Source of the DNA: Amborella trichopoda
Lineage: Eukaryota > Streptophyta > Magnoliopsida > Amborellales > Amborellaceae
Length of the DNA stretch: 64,000 nt
NCBI RefSeq assembly: GCF_000471905.2
Contig: NW_006499364.1
Location: 6,822,009 to 6,886,008, forward strand
Direction of reading: 5' to 3'
Of this stretch, positions 34,116 through 45,299 are shown piece after piece. A program made the position numbers and the translations under genes. Every line of letters begins with the position of its first letter. Position 1 is the stretch's first letter. Below the pieces are notes generated by a model. That model was given only the letters and a program-made list of their open reading frames with translations, searched no databases and was not told the origin of the DNA.

Positions 34116-34682
34116 TATTTTTGCCAGTAAGAACTAAAACATTTTTGTCAGTAGAAGTATTTTGCATGAACAACAATGATAACTTCATGAACTACCCCTA
34201 CACATTATCAGTACATATGGTGATTAGTTTTTATGCTGAATTGTCAGGTTCATTTTTAACCATTTACATCTTAAAATAGTTGAACCATGACAAATTCCAA
34301 GGCAGACCTTGCATGGCAACATGGGGTCAGACTTGATCCCAACAAAAAAGATAAAATTATTTGTAATTACTGTAAAAAAAGTGACTAGTAATGGGGTATT
34401 TAGGTTCAAGCAATACTTGGTAGGGGTTAAGGGAGATGTTTCTGCTTGCAATAGTGTCCCTAGCAATGTAAGTAAACAAATGGCGGCCATTCTCAAGGCT
34501 ATCAAGGGTAAAAAAGTTGCAAAGCAGAGGATGAATGAGGAAATAGCTGGCTTATATACACCATCGAGCGGGATGGATCCAGAAGAGCAATATAATCATG
34601 ACTTGGAGATGGCCACAAGAATGAGCTTGCACAAACGTACCAGAGGGAAAGGGGGATTGAAATGGCTAGTGGTTATGACATG

Positions 34683-34812
34683 GGCATGCATAGTAGGCCC
34701 AACCCAAGCATGAATGGTGGGCTCAGCTCGAGCATGCATGGCAGGCTCAGCTTGAGCATGCATGGCAAGCCCAACTCAAGCATGTATGACGGGCCCAGCT
34801 CGAATATGTATA
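34683..34812 (+). repeat. 24-bp in-frame tandem repeat in the hAT transposase
   Basis: Five to six units of the form AGCATGCATGGCAGGCTCAGCT plus two bases, starting at 34683, 34707, 34731, 34755 and 34779. In one plus-strand frame this gives an 8-residue repeat resembling SMHGRLSL. It lies between the BED finger and DUF659, a linker that tolerates expansion. Confidence 0.85.
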
Positions 34813-35984
34813 GAGGGGTTAGTGGAATATGTATCCAGAGGCACTAGATGTCGAGGAAATTTTCCTGACTTATCTAAGAGAACCAGTATTGCAGATTATG
34901 ATCACATAGACTCATTTCTCTCAAAGGCTTGGTGAAGGGTACAAGGAACATGTTGGACATATATGTTGGTAAATGATTCTATGATAAAGGAATCCTCTTT
35001 GATGCAACCAATAACCCATATTTCTTACCTATGGTCATTGCAATCAAGAGAGTCAGGCCTGAGGTAAAGCCCCCGATTGCATATGAGCTCAGTGGGTCGA
35101 TCTTTAATTAAGAGATGAAGGAAGTTAGGAAGTGGATTGAAGAATATAAATAGGGTTGGCCAAGAATATGCATTACTCTTCTAAATGATGGCTGGTTGAA
35201 TAAAGTTAGTAAAAAGGATTATATTAACTTCTTGGCCTATTCCCCAAAAGGTGCTGCCTTTTGTCTAGAAAAGATGTCTCAGGGAAAAAGAAGGATGCAC
35301 ACTTCTTGATACGACTGTATGACCAAATAGTGGAGGAAGTGGGAGATAAACATGTGGTCTAGTTTTTTATGGTAAATGCGGGTGCTTGTGTTTCTACGAG
35401 TAGTAAGTTAATGGATAAGAGGAAGCATCTAGTAAGGACCTTGTGTGCTGCACATAACATCGATCTTATGTTAGAGGAGATCAGCAATATCAAAATTGTG
35501 AATGAGACTCTAAAGGTAATGAGGTTTGTGTCAAGATTTATATATAACCACTCTAAAATCTTATATTTGTTCAAAGAACAATCTGAGAAAAAAGGGATAA
35601 TTAGGTCTGCTATAACCCATTTTGCGACAGATTACTTGGTTGTAGACTCCATTCGGGAAACCCAAGCTGCATTAAAGAGGTTGTTTACCAACGAAGAGTG
35701 GTTAAATGGCAACCTCTCGAAGTTTAGAAATGGCGTAAAAGTGGAGGGAATAGTCACTAAGAGGTTCTGGTCTTGGTGTTCTAGTGTCGTAGAGGCCACT
35801 GCCGCTTTGGTCATGGTGTTAAAAATGGTGGATGTTGACAAGAAAGCTACTATGGGCATCCTTTACGAAGGTATCGAGAGGGCCAAATCAACAATTGGGG
35901 AGAAGTGTAGTTTTGCTAGTAAAGTGGTCGAGATCATAAAAAGAAGGTGAAACACTAAATTGGGTCATCCAATTCATTATGCAG

Positions 35985-36077
35985 GTACATATATATTTAT
36001 ATCCTTAGAATGTTTAATTCCAAAATATATTTTCAATGTGCATTTAAATGTCATTTCTCTATCTATGTATTTTCTAG
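35985..36077 (+). other. Retained intron in the hAT pseudogene (93 bp)
   Basis: Donor GCAG|GTACAT and acceptor TTTCTAG|GTTAC. Removing the intron keeps the frame across the HPIHYAG to YYFNPK junction, which is conserved in this transposase group. The next introns behave similarly, so the parent copy was a spliced DNA-transposon gene and not a retrocopy. Confidence 0.8.
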
Positions 36078-37457
36078 GTTACTACTTCAACCCAAAGTTG
36101 TTTCTATTTGACACTTAAATATCCCAACAAGATTATAGAAGGGGTCAGCTACATTATTACTAGGTTGGAGAGAAGCCATAGAAACCAGGTAGCGGTGATA
36201 CAAGAGGAAATATTTAATATTTGGGTAAAAGCTTCATTCAGTTGTTATATTTGTGAATAATAACTGATGCACTAAAACGAAATATTTTATAGGGATGTTG
36301 TAGGATCCTTCGGAACTAGACTTGCTAAGAATTTTCGAACTATGATGGATTCAGGTTAACCCCTAACTAATATTTTATTCTATCATATCTTTAATCTTAT
36401 AAATTGTTCTTGCCCTTTTTAATCCAGCTGAATGGCGAGAGATATATGATATTGATGCACCTCACCTAAAGAGGATAGCAATCAAGGTACTCTCCCAGAC
36501 ATATTCTGCTATTGGGTGGGAGCGAAACTGGAGCACGTTCCAATAGTTTCACACTGCTAGGAGGAATCGACTCGCTTCGGAGAGGCTTCATAAGCTAGTC
36601 TACGTTCATTATAACTTAAAGCTCTGAGAGTGACAAATAAGAAGGAAGTTTGAAGACTACAGGTCAATAGACTTGGACACAATATTTGTCACAGATACAA
36701 TAGAACAATGGGTAGTAGAGGAAGAGGAGCCAGTGTTGCATAATAGAGCATTCCTTGAGGCTATCGATGAGGAAGATTGTGAAAAAGGTGATGAACATCA
36801 TGAAAGAGGAAGCAGCCTGCCAACATATCCATAATTCATTGAAGATGTTGATGGTGTTGCATCTAATGAGGGAGAGTGGGAAGAGGGTATAAGAGAAAAT
36901 GAGAGAGATGATGATTCTAAGGCCACCTTATTCCAACCAAATTAGTCACATACCGAGCCCCAACAACAAGAGGGTAGGGACGAGCATGACAGTGTAGGTG
37001 AGTATGAAGGATGGACAAGTTTCGGGGACTTTTGATTAGGAGCGTAACAAAACACTAACACTCTGGGATTTGGGTATAGTCAAGTACCCACTAATTTGGA
37101 TGATTCGTTCTTAGATCGAGTCAATAAATTGTCACACGAATTCAATCAATGGCACCAACGTGACCAAGATGAAGAACGTCGTCGTCTTTCATTTTATTAT
37201 TAGGTCATATTTTACGAATTATGTGCCTTATTGTAGTCTATATATGATGATATACCTCATTCATGATAATTTTATGCTTCTCCTTTTGTGTGATATAAAA
37301 TTAATGGTTAACAGTAGTTCATACAAGGAAAGAACATCTCAATATTGACATATTGATGCAAAAAAATGAAAGTTGTTAATGGAGTACCCCCATTTCTTAT
37401 TGGATTCTTAAAAAGAACATTTATAATGAATTTTAATAATTTTTGGGATTTGTTTAA

Positions 37458-37542
37458 GGCTGAATCAGATCGATTCGGTCGATTCTCGATCTGACTCGTC
37501 GATTCGCCGATCTAAGACACCAATCCGTTTTTTAAACTGTTG
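37458..37542 (+). other. Candidate hAT 3' subterminal region
   Basis: CGATTCGGTCGATTC, GATCTGACTCG and CGATTCGCCGATC form a cluster of short direct and inverted CGATT motifs about 250 bases after the transposase stop, ending in TTTTTTAAACTGTTG. Such clusters occupy the ends of many plant hAT elements. The terminal inverted repeat partner on the 5' side was not found. Confidence 0.5.
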
Positions 37543-37544
37543 CT

Positions 37545-37890
37545 TCCAACCATGTCTTTTTGGGCTACTCCTTTCATTTTTTTAGCTTTCCATTTGAACT
37601 CACCCGCACATCCTAATAAATGCTATAATGGGTCTACACTGCACGTAGCTAGCCCACCTAAGTCTGCTTTCTCTCATGTTATCGTTTCTTGGAGCCACAC
37701 CTAAGTTCTCTCGAATGTATTCATTTTGAATTCTATTCCTTATTGTCTTGCCACTTATCCATCTCAAGATCCTCATCTTAGCTGCAACTCATCATATGGG
37801 TATGTTGTTTCTTGACCGCCCAATATTTTGTTCCATAATGCAAAGCTCGTCTCGCAGTTATCTTATAAAAGCTTCAGCTTCACTGGGACC
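37545..37890 (-). pseudogene. RTE-clade LINE reverse transcriptase C-terminus
   Basis: The minus strand encodes KMRILRWISGKTIRNRIQNE, then YIRENLGVAPRNDNMRESRL and RWASYVQCRP, followed by a weaker SPKRHGWKQQF. This is the C-terminal end of plant RTE-type non-LTR retrotransposon RT, where RMLRWMCGKTRKD, LGVAPI and LRWFGHVQRRP are usual. The upstream RT core is absent. The piece ends where the hAT 3' subterminal region begins, so the hAT element probably inserted into it. Confidence 0.8.
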
Positions 37891-40140
37891 AAGTGGTGAA
37901 AAGAGCTAATATAAAGTTAGATATTTGAAAGGCTAACATTTATCGTTAGGGGCCAAAATCACTTTGATAAAGTCACCTTAACCTAACCATCCAATAGACC
38001 AAATATCTTTATTTATTATGTTGGATGCTCCAAAATGTAAATGCCATAAGAAGAGGATATTGATTTTTTATATGACAATATAATTTAAAACATGTCGAGA
38101 CTCCAATTAAATGCTTTATTAGAGGACATTATACTAAGGGCCAAATTCGCCCATGCATTCCATATCATAGAAACACAGGTTTTTATATCGTATAATGGGA
38201 ACATAATAGTTCCAGGAGTTTAATTTTTATTAGAGGACATTATACTAGGGGCCAAATTCGGTCATGCATTCCATATCATAAAAACATAGGTTTTTATATC
38301 ATATACTAGGAACAAAAGAGTTCCAAGAGTTTAATCCCTTATTATGATTTACGTTGACCAAATAATACAATAACATCAAATAAGGCCAATTACCCTTGAT
38401 TATACAAGACCTATACATTCGTTTCTAACAAAACAAGATGCACAGACATATTACATAAAATGAGATAACATCAAATGGGATATCAACCCATATACATGAT
38501 CTATAGCAGTGATGCTAATCCTACTTCTCTGTCCCTTTTTAGAGAATGAGCCTCAAGTGGGCATTTCAGAGTACGAAATCAATTTCTTTCTCTCTCTCTT
38601 TCTCTTTTTCTCACTCTATCTTAGCACTGCAATCGATACTTGATCAACCTATGGCAATGAGACATGTCCTCTCAGGGATTTCCTATCTCAAAGAAAAATA
38701 TGCGAACCCCTTTCTCATCTACTCGCTGGGCTTTTATAATCCTTTTCAGGTGATAAACTTCAATTTCTCTTTGATAACCACCAAATATCATCTTTAATCT
38801 CTATCAGTGATTTCTTGATGATACTTATCCTCTTAACCTTCACGCTGAATCCTCACTTCTGTCCTTATCCTTTATACGAATTTGAATAAGTGAGCTGATC
38901 TTTTAGTATAAACGAGCAGATTTCATGGATTTGAATTCAAACTCAAGACTTCGCGTGAATTTAAATATGAGGGCAAATCTTTTGGGCCCAATCCTAATCA
39001 CACATAGACTTGAATCTATTTTTATCTTGTGCCGTTAATCATCAACCCTATGAAAATTTGAATTCACGCTTATCTCATGCGACCAATCATCCCTCTTTGA
39101 ATTTTGAATGTGCAGTCTTGCGAGTCAATCAAGCTGTCTGGTGAGAAAAACTAGGGTAGTGTTCCCCTTCATTTCTCGTTGGTTCACCTTTCCATTCATC
39201 CCATTGAATATACTCTTTCTTCACTTGTATAAAAAATTTCCGCACCTGTGAAGGGATAATACATTGAACCGAGAATCCAATAGTTCCGATTTCTTGAAAA
39301 ATTCCTCATATTTAAGGAAGAAATTATAATATCAGTAGTCGAATGTTATTATGTCTGGAACGCATGAGACATGGGCATTAAGGCTCCAACTGTCGAGCTA
39401 TATGGTCAATGAGCTATCCAACCTCTAACTAATATGAAACTTTAGTGATAAGGTCACAATGCCTTGATCAATGGTTTCCTGAGAGTCTCAATTTAATCCT
39501 GATGGCATCGAGCTTCGGGTGTCAGTTAGGGCATATCCAAACTAACGATGGATACAGACATGGGTTAAGCCAGATCCAAATATCACTCAAGTCATATCAC
39601 CCTTGGACTTTAAGGTATCTGAGGCATTAATATATATATTTGAGGAATTCACCTCAATTTATGTCGAGGTCTCCCTTAAGCTCCATCAGTTAAAACCTCA
39701 TTATTTCAACATATGATGGATCTTCTAAAGAGTCATATCATATCTCACCCAGAACTCCTCCGGTATCTAGTGGAGAGACATTTATGTGCCAAGGAATATA
39801 TGCATTCCAGAGTTCTGTCTCAAATAGAAATATCTTCATGATCTCTTATCATAGACCATTAGTTATAGCGTATGCGCATAACTAACAGTGAATGCCAGTA
39901 TTAAGCCATATCTGTTCCTTCATATATCACATGGATATGCGTATATAAGAGCGGGGCTAAAGGGAGAGTGGGGTATTTTCCATGCCCTTCTTTTTCGACC
40001 TTCTTCCTTTTATAGAGAGAGAAAGAGAGCTTTCCCTCTTGAAGAATTCCTTTGTGATACCATGATTTTTAGTGCCAGTGTTCGAGCCTTAAAAGTTTCT
40101 CATGAGGATCTTGTAATCAATGGTGAGCTTGTGTGCCAAG
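37891..40140. other. No gene recognised; degenerate repeat DNA
   Basis: Apart from the 111-bp duplication (38118-38339) I see no domain. Around 39930-40030, GCGTATATAAGAGCGGGG and a following CT- and GA-rich leader look like an LTR or gene promoter on the plus strand, with an 86-codon frame (39888-40148) of no recognised family over it. Confidence 0.45.
38118..38339. repeat. 111-bp tandem duplication
   Basis: Copies at 38118-38228 and 38229-38339 share ATTAGAGGACATTATACTA and CATGCATTCCATATCAT and differ at roughly one base in ten. Confidence 0.9.
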
Positions 40141-41392
40141 ATCTGTAGGGTTTGTTTGAGATTATGAAAACAAAGCTCAAGGTTGTGCACAAGATCTTGA
40201 AGGTCATCAGGCCTGAACCCGATCTCGTCCATCAAAAAATGATGACGGCTTATGGTGATTCTTGCTGGCCTGTAATCCCTTTCATGGTTGTTGTCCTCTT
40301 GAATGATTTGGTCGACTTCAATGTTTAGTGTTTGGGCGAACTACCAACATGTCGAGCAGATGATCTTCTACTCGGATCTGTGCTCATTGCTGCTCCCTTA
40401 ACCACCATTTGGTTCTTTGCCTTTAGTCGATGGTGAGAAGAAGAAAGGGGTCATTTTCATTCTTTTCAAGTTCCCTTTGAAGACAATGATAATGCCCCTT
40501 TGAAATGATCGTTGCTTTAAGCGATGCATTTGGAGCTTGTACCTCTGAATGGGAAACTTATTTCAGAATGGATCTATCTTTTTATAGCTATCGATAGTTG
40601 TAACCACGGTTTTGTAATCCTTTTTTTTCATGAAATAAATCTTTTTTTAGTTTGAATCATCCTTCTTGCTTTGTGGTTTGTGTCTCTTCTTTTTCATGTT
40701 TTGCTCGCCTTTCTTCTTCCTGTGTTCAGTTCTTATCCCTCTTGATCGTGGGGATAAGAAATGGGCCAGGAGACTCGTTTTGCCGGGGGGACATGCCTGC
40801 TGTCTGGCTTGAATGGTTTGAATGCCCTTTCGGGTTTTCATCCAAGCCTTTGGGGTGTGCGCCTTTTTCAGGTTTTCACAAGACCCCGGGTTTTTTTTTT
40901 TCGAGGCTTCCTAGTTGATGGCCTAGTGTATGTAGATAGGGAAAGGAATATGGCTAACTTGACTACTGAGTGGGATTGTGCACAAGTGTGTGCTAAGCCC
41001 CTGCCTAGGCTGGGGGGTTTGTGTGGGTCTATGATTGAACCCATATGTTTGCATGCCTGAGGGTGGCAGTGACAATGAACTCATGAGGGAGTATTGTGCA
41101 CTTAAAATGAGTGGTATTTTGCTGGAGACACGCGTACTGTTAGGAGAACAAAGTTGTGTGCGCAGAGTGACGAAGCGGCGTGGCCTTCGCATCGAAGTGA
41201 CGAAACCACGCGGTGTTTGCTTTTCCCTGGGTCAGAACTGCGTGATGATTCACTTGCACGGTATCTGCATTTCTTTGGAATGGGGCCACACATCATTTCG
41301 CGTGATGCTTCGCTTGCACGTTACCCACGTTTTCCTGCGACATGGTCGTGTGATGTTTCGTTTGCTTGCATGACACGTCATTCCCCCCATCC

Positions 41393-41400
41393 ATATAAAA
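41393..41400 (+). promoter_or_regulatory. TATA box of module A
   Basis: ATATAAAA lies 143-150 bases upstream of the ATG at 41543. The leader between them is T- and C-rich. Module B has ATAAAAAG at the equivalent distance. Confidence 0.5.
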
Positions 41401-41542
41401 TGATGCGTAGAGGTTCCTTTTCCTCATTTTTAACTTAAGTTCTTACCCAAGATAAAAAGCCCTAATTTTTTTTTTCTTTTTGCGCCCCTTTTCACCACCA
41501 TCCTCGACTAAAATCTCTCACCATAGAGTGTCATTGATAGCA

Positions 41543-41573
41543 ATGGCTAGTACAAGCTCTGCCCCACCTCAAG
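41543..41573 (+). CDS. Short first coding exon of an unknown gene, copy A
   Basis: ATG starts MASTSSAPPQ and the exon ends after 31 nucleotides at CAAG|GTATAG, in phase 1. Copy B at 46739 has MAGTSSIPTP with the same length and phase, so this is a real conserved exon of a gene family. A CT-rich acceptor follows at 41632, but the reading frame after it soon stops. Further on (41850-42060) partial frames such as WFNEISDEQTSFLARNDYTR and EFWCICIELGLVLETCS occur in two frames; I do not recognise them. The gene copy is degenerate. Confidence 0.5.
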
Positions 41574-43310
41574 GTATAGTCTTTTCTCTTCAATTTGGTC
41601 TTACTCATCTCTTTGCTTCATTTTCCTCTCAGCCATAAATCTCTATTTTTCTCCAATTCTTCTATTGAGTTTCGAGTGCTTGGTCAACTATGTCATTGCT
41701 TCTTTTGGAGCCATTCTCATTGTCTGTTGAGTTCTGCAAGCATGAGTCCCTTCACCCAAAGCCCTTCACTGCCTATTGTTGCGGCCATGTGTGTCCTCAT
41801 TGATAATGTTCGGGTGTGGTTATACCTGTATTCGTGTGTTGTGGGCTTTCCAGTCAAGTCTTGCCTTGGTTCAACGAGATTAGCGATGAGCAGACCTCGT
41901 TCTTAGCCAGAAATGACTACACGAGGCATCTTACGCACTCCTGAGTTTTGGTGCATATGCATTGAGTTGGGCTTGGTTTTGGAAACTTGTAGCGATGGTT
42001 CAGATGATTTTCTATTATATATTCAATGTTTGCTCGATTCAGAGCATTTTTATGCCCTTTAATCGTGCTGAGGTAGCCTTTTTCAATGAGGCAGAAGTCC
42101 AGCTAGATTCGTGAACTTTGGTCACCAATGTTATTCGACCAGTGATGCCCTGAGTCTTTATTTTGTTTGTAGATGAAAGAGGAAACTGTCACAGTCGTTT
42201 TGCGCCAAGTTTGGTCTATTTTAGTCTATATCTGCAACATTTCCTAATTTGGGAGGTCACCGAAAAAGGGATTTCGGCAATCGAGCAGTCGTACTTCTTC
42301 TGTAACCTTGGGATTTGTGCTTATCCGATCTTGGATTAAACAACAGTTATACCAGTTTGTACCTCTTCGTAAGGTGGTTGCATTGAACTCGGTTTCGTGA
42401 TGATCCGATGCGTGATTTCGAGCTGTGCTTCATGACGTTCGAGATGCCTTCTTGTTAAAAGCCTGATTTTTCTGGTTTTCCGCTCATCTTCTAATTAGAA
42501 GAAGTTTGACTCTGGGTCGCAGTATGGTGCATGCTCTAGGTAAAAATGACGTGGTTGCCGTGATCTAGAACATGTCCAAGTTTTAGCTTTTTCTGATTCC
42601 AGATGAAGGTTTTGTTTGTCCTCCCTCTCGAGATGTAACATTGCAGTCTCCATGATTGGAAACTGATTCAGTGAAGCGGTACCGCGATAGTGTAAAACCT
42701 ACCGATTTTGAGGCAATTCAAGTGTAGATCCCTTTTGGGTGGTCCGATTGAGCCCAAAATTGGTCATTAGAGGGTTTTTGATGTTCTGAATGCGATGGCG
42801 GTGGTCTGGTGCTGCTATGAAGCTGCTAGCACAGGGCTACATTTGTACAATATTTCCTTGGTACTATAGTACTCCTCCCAAGTTGTCTAGTTTGAAGCCT
42901 ATTTCATAGTACAATTTTGGTATGTTAGTGTTTCGAATACTAGTAGGTCCGAGTTATCACTGGATCTCTCCTTATTCATGTGAGGAACATAAGTACGTAA
43001 AAAATGACGTACAACAACTTGCCCTAACAGATGTTGCACTTCGAGAGAAGCGAGAAGTGCAACATTCGAAATGAAAACTGTATCGTCAAAGTTCATCTTT
43101 TGAATCCTCACTAAGACATGTTTATTGCCTCTCAATAGATGTTTTTCTTCTTGATCACTGGTATCCGCACAATCTTTGAGGGGTAGACCTTGCTGAGCTT
43201 TTCCCTGAGGGATGATCAAAGTGGTCTCTAGCGGCTTGGAGCTGCTCTTAGGGGCTCTTTTCAAATTCTGCTGGAGTTCAATCTAGTTGGTATGAAAAGA
43301 TAATTTGTTT
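41574..43310. other. Degenerate continuation of copy A, no intact gene
   Basis: Broken plus-strand frames as noted under copy A; a plant mobile domain protein is conceivable but I cannot show it. The minus-strand frame 42899-43264 (121 codons) has no recognisable domain and is probably chance. Confidence 0.4.
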
Positions 43311-44517
43311 TGGCCATTGGGCCGGAGATTTGTGTTTGACGCTGGGGCTGAAGATTTTTGTTTAGCATTGGGGCCAGAGATTTTCTTTTTGTTGGGATTG
43401 AGGATGGAGATTTTTGGATTGGCATTGGGGCCAGAAATATTTTGTTGGCGCTAGGGCTAGAGAGTTTTGTGTTTTGGCACTGGGGCTAGAGAATTGAAGT
43501 TGGCGCTGGGGGCGGAGATTTTTGTGTTGGCGTTGGGCCCGAAAATTTTTTGTTCTGATGCTGGGGCTGAAATGTTTTGTTGGTGCTGGGGTCAGAGATT
43601 TTTTTTTGTTTTTTGGCGCTGAGGCTGAAAATGTTTTGTTGGTGCTGGGGCCATAAATTTTTTGTTGGCACTGAAGTCGGAGATTTGAAGTTGGCACTAG
43701 AGCCGGAGATTTTTGTTTGGCACTGAGGCCGGAGATTTGAAGTTGGTACTGAGGCTGGAGATTTTTGTGTTTTGGTGATGAGGCCAGAGACTTTTTGTTG
43801 GCACTGGGCCAAAGATTTTTGTGTTGGCATTGGAGCTGGATATTTTTGTGTTGGTGCTGGGGCCAGAGATTTTTGTGTTGGTGCTGGGGTGAGATATTTT
43901 TTTATTGGCATTGGGGCCAAGGATTTTTGTGTTGGCATTGGGGTCGAAGATTTTGTGTTGGTGTTGGGGCTGAAGATTTTTATGTTGGCGCTAGGGCCAG
44001 AGATTTTTTTTTATTTATTTTTGGTGTTGAGGTCAGAAATTTTTGTGTTGGCGCTGGGGCTAGAAATTTGTTTTGGCACTGGGGCTAGAGATTTTTTTTG
44101 TTGGCACTGAGGTCAGAGATTTTTATGTTGACGTTGGGGCCAAAATGTTTTGTTGGCGCTAGGGCCAGTGATTTTTATGTTTTAGCACTAGGGTGAGAGA
44201 TTTTTGTGTTTTGGCACGGGGGCCAGAGATTTGAAGTTGGTGTTGGGGTCGAAGATTTTTGTTTGACGCTGGGGCCAGAGATTTTTGTGTTGGCGCTGGG
44301 GCCAGAGATTTTTGTATTGGCGATAGGGCCATAAACTTTTGTGTTGGCACTAGGGCTTGACATTTTTATGTTGGAGCTAGGGCTAGAGATTTTTGTGTTT
44401 GCGCTGGGGCTGAAAATGTTTTATTGGCGCTAGGTCCAGAAATTTTTGGGTTTTGGTGATGGGGTCAAAGTTTTGAAGTTGGCGTTGGGGCCGGAGATTT
44501 TTGTTTGGCAATGGGGG
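43311..44517. repeat. ~27-bp minisatellite, about 1.2 kb
   Basis: The unit TTGGCGCTGGGGCCAGAGA plus TTTTTGTG recurs dozens of times with substitutions and small insertions (27-33 bp). Because the main period is nine codons, both strands stay open for long stretches; the minus strand gives APTQKSLAP-like repeats. I do not regard these frames as genes. Confidence 0.9.
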
Positions 44518-45299
44518 AGGTGAAAGCAACTTGGTCACACTACCGTGCGGGCGCGCATAGTGCATGTCTTTGTTACCCACTGACTGCTGAAGACGGCCTT
44601 TGGTGGAGGTGGAATGGATCTGCAGGGAGGTCCCTTGACACTGGGAAGGTGGGTCGTTCTGATGACTGGCATGCGTACATGGGGAATGTCGCTCGAATGG
44701 TGGGATTGCCTAGGGATTAATGCATGGATGGGAAGATGGCACTTGGAAGATGAGGCGTCTAGAGACTGACACGTCGTCAGAGAAATTGACGCTTGGAAGG
44801 CAAAGCGACGAGAGATCTGTGTTGTGATCTGTTGATGATGACGCTTGGGAGGTGAACTGGCTGAAGATTTGACAGGTGATTCTTAAAAAATGACGCCTGG
44901 AAGCTGAGGCAGCAGAAGACTTGAATGGCGGTCAAACGAGGTGTCGTTGCAATGACATGTGTCCATGTGGTTGGACGAGGTGGTGCTCGGGAAGCGAAGT
45001 TCTTTGATGGCGAGCCTATAAGAAGGTCAGGCAGAGTGAGTGGGAAGGCAATTTCCCCTGTTGTTTTAAGAAACTTCTTCTTTCCGCTTTCTTTGTAGTG
45101 AGTGAAGAGAGAATCGCTTTCCTGAGGCATCTATCTGAGAGGCCATGTCCTTTGTTGACGCGGGCTCTTGAGTCCTGGATCCAGGAGTGAGTCTGACCAT
45201 TGAGCTTCTGGGCGAAGGTGTTCAATCGTGCGAGAGTGCTGACGGACCCATGCTAGATGGAGGGTCCATGCCTTCTAGTCCCTTCTGCTTGCTTGGGCT
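44518..45299. other. Region with dispersed GACGCTTGGAAGG motifs and a TATA-like site
   Basis: Between 44735 and 44905 GACGCTTGGAAGGC, GACGCTTGGGAGGT and GACGCCTGGAAGCT recur at 60-70 bp spacing. CTATAAGAAGG at 45016-45026 on the plus strand is followed by a leader-like stretch resembling that at 54752. No gene is recognised. Confidence 0.5.

Larger units (their letters stand above)
34287..37203 (+). pseudogene. hAT-superfamily transposase pseudogene (BED, DUF659, dimerisation domain)
   Basis: The ATG at 34287 opens a BED zinc finger: WQHGVRLDPNKKDKIICNYC, then, after a one-base slip in an A run near 34375, SNGVFRFKQYLVGVKGDV. A 24-bp repeat follows (34683-34812). DUF659 motifs appear near 35000-35350 (NPYFLPMV, LLNDGWLNK, INFLAYSPKGAAF). 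The long frame 35369-35950 has KRKHLVRTLCAAHNIDLML and FIYNHSKILYLF. Three introns with good splice signals follow: 35985-36077, about 36235-36292 and 36355-36427. The C-terminal dimerisation region reads WERNWSTF...RRNRLASERLHKLVYVHYNL. An acidic tail ends at TAG 37201-37203. Several stops and shifts inactivate it. Confidence 0.88.
40150..41580 (+). repeat. Module A of a duplicated plus-strand region
   Basis: Colinear with 45300-46780: TCAGGCCTGAACCCGATCTCG (40208), TTTTCAAGTTCCCTTTGAAG (about 40465), ATCCTTTTTTTTTCATGAAATAAAT (40617), ATGCCCTTTCGGGTTTTCA (40822), a TATA box and the same short first exon. Large parts between these landmarks are diverged, so the duplication is old. The AATAAA-like site near 40634 could mark the 3' end of a transcript that begins further left. 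Confidence 0.65.

Noticed and set aside
42899..43264. 121-codon minus-strand frame
   Set aside because: No recognisable motif, and the neighbouring sequence is repeat or degenerate; kept only as a remark.
43362..44363. Open frames on both strands with Lys/Pro/Gln or Trp/Gly repeats
   Set aside because: They only read through the 27-bp minisatellite; there is no start context, splice signal or known domain.
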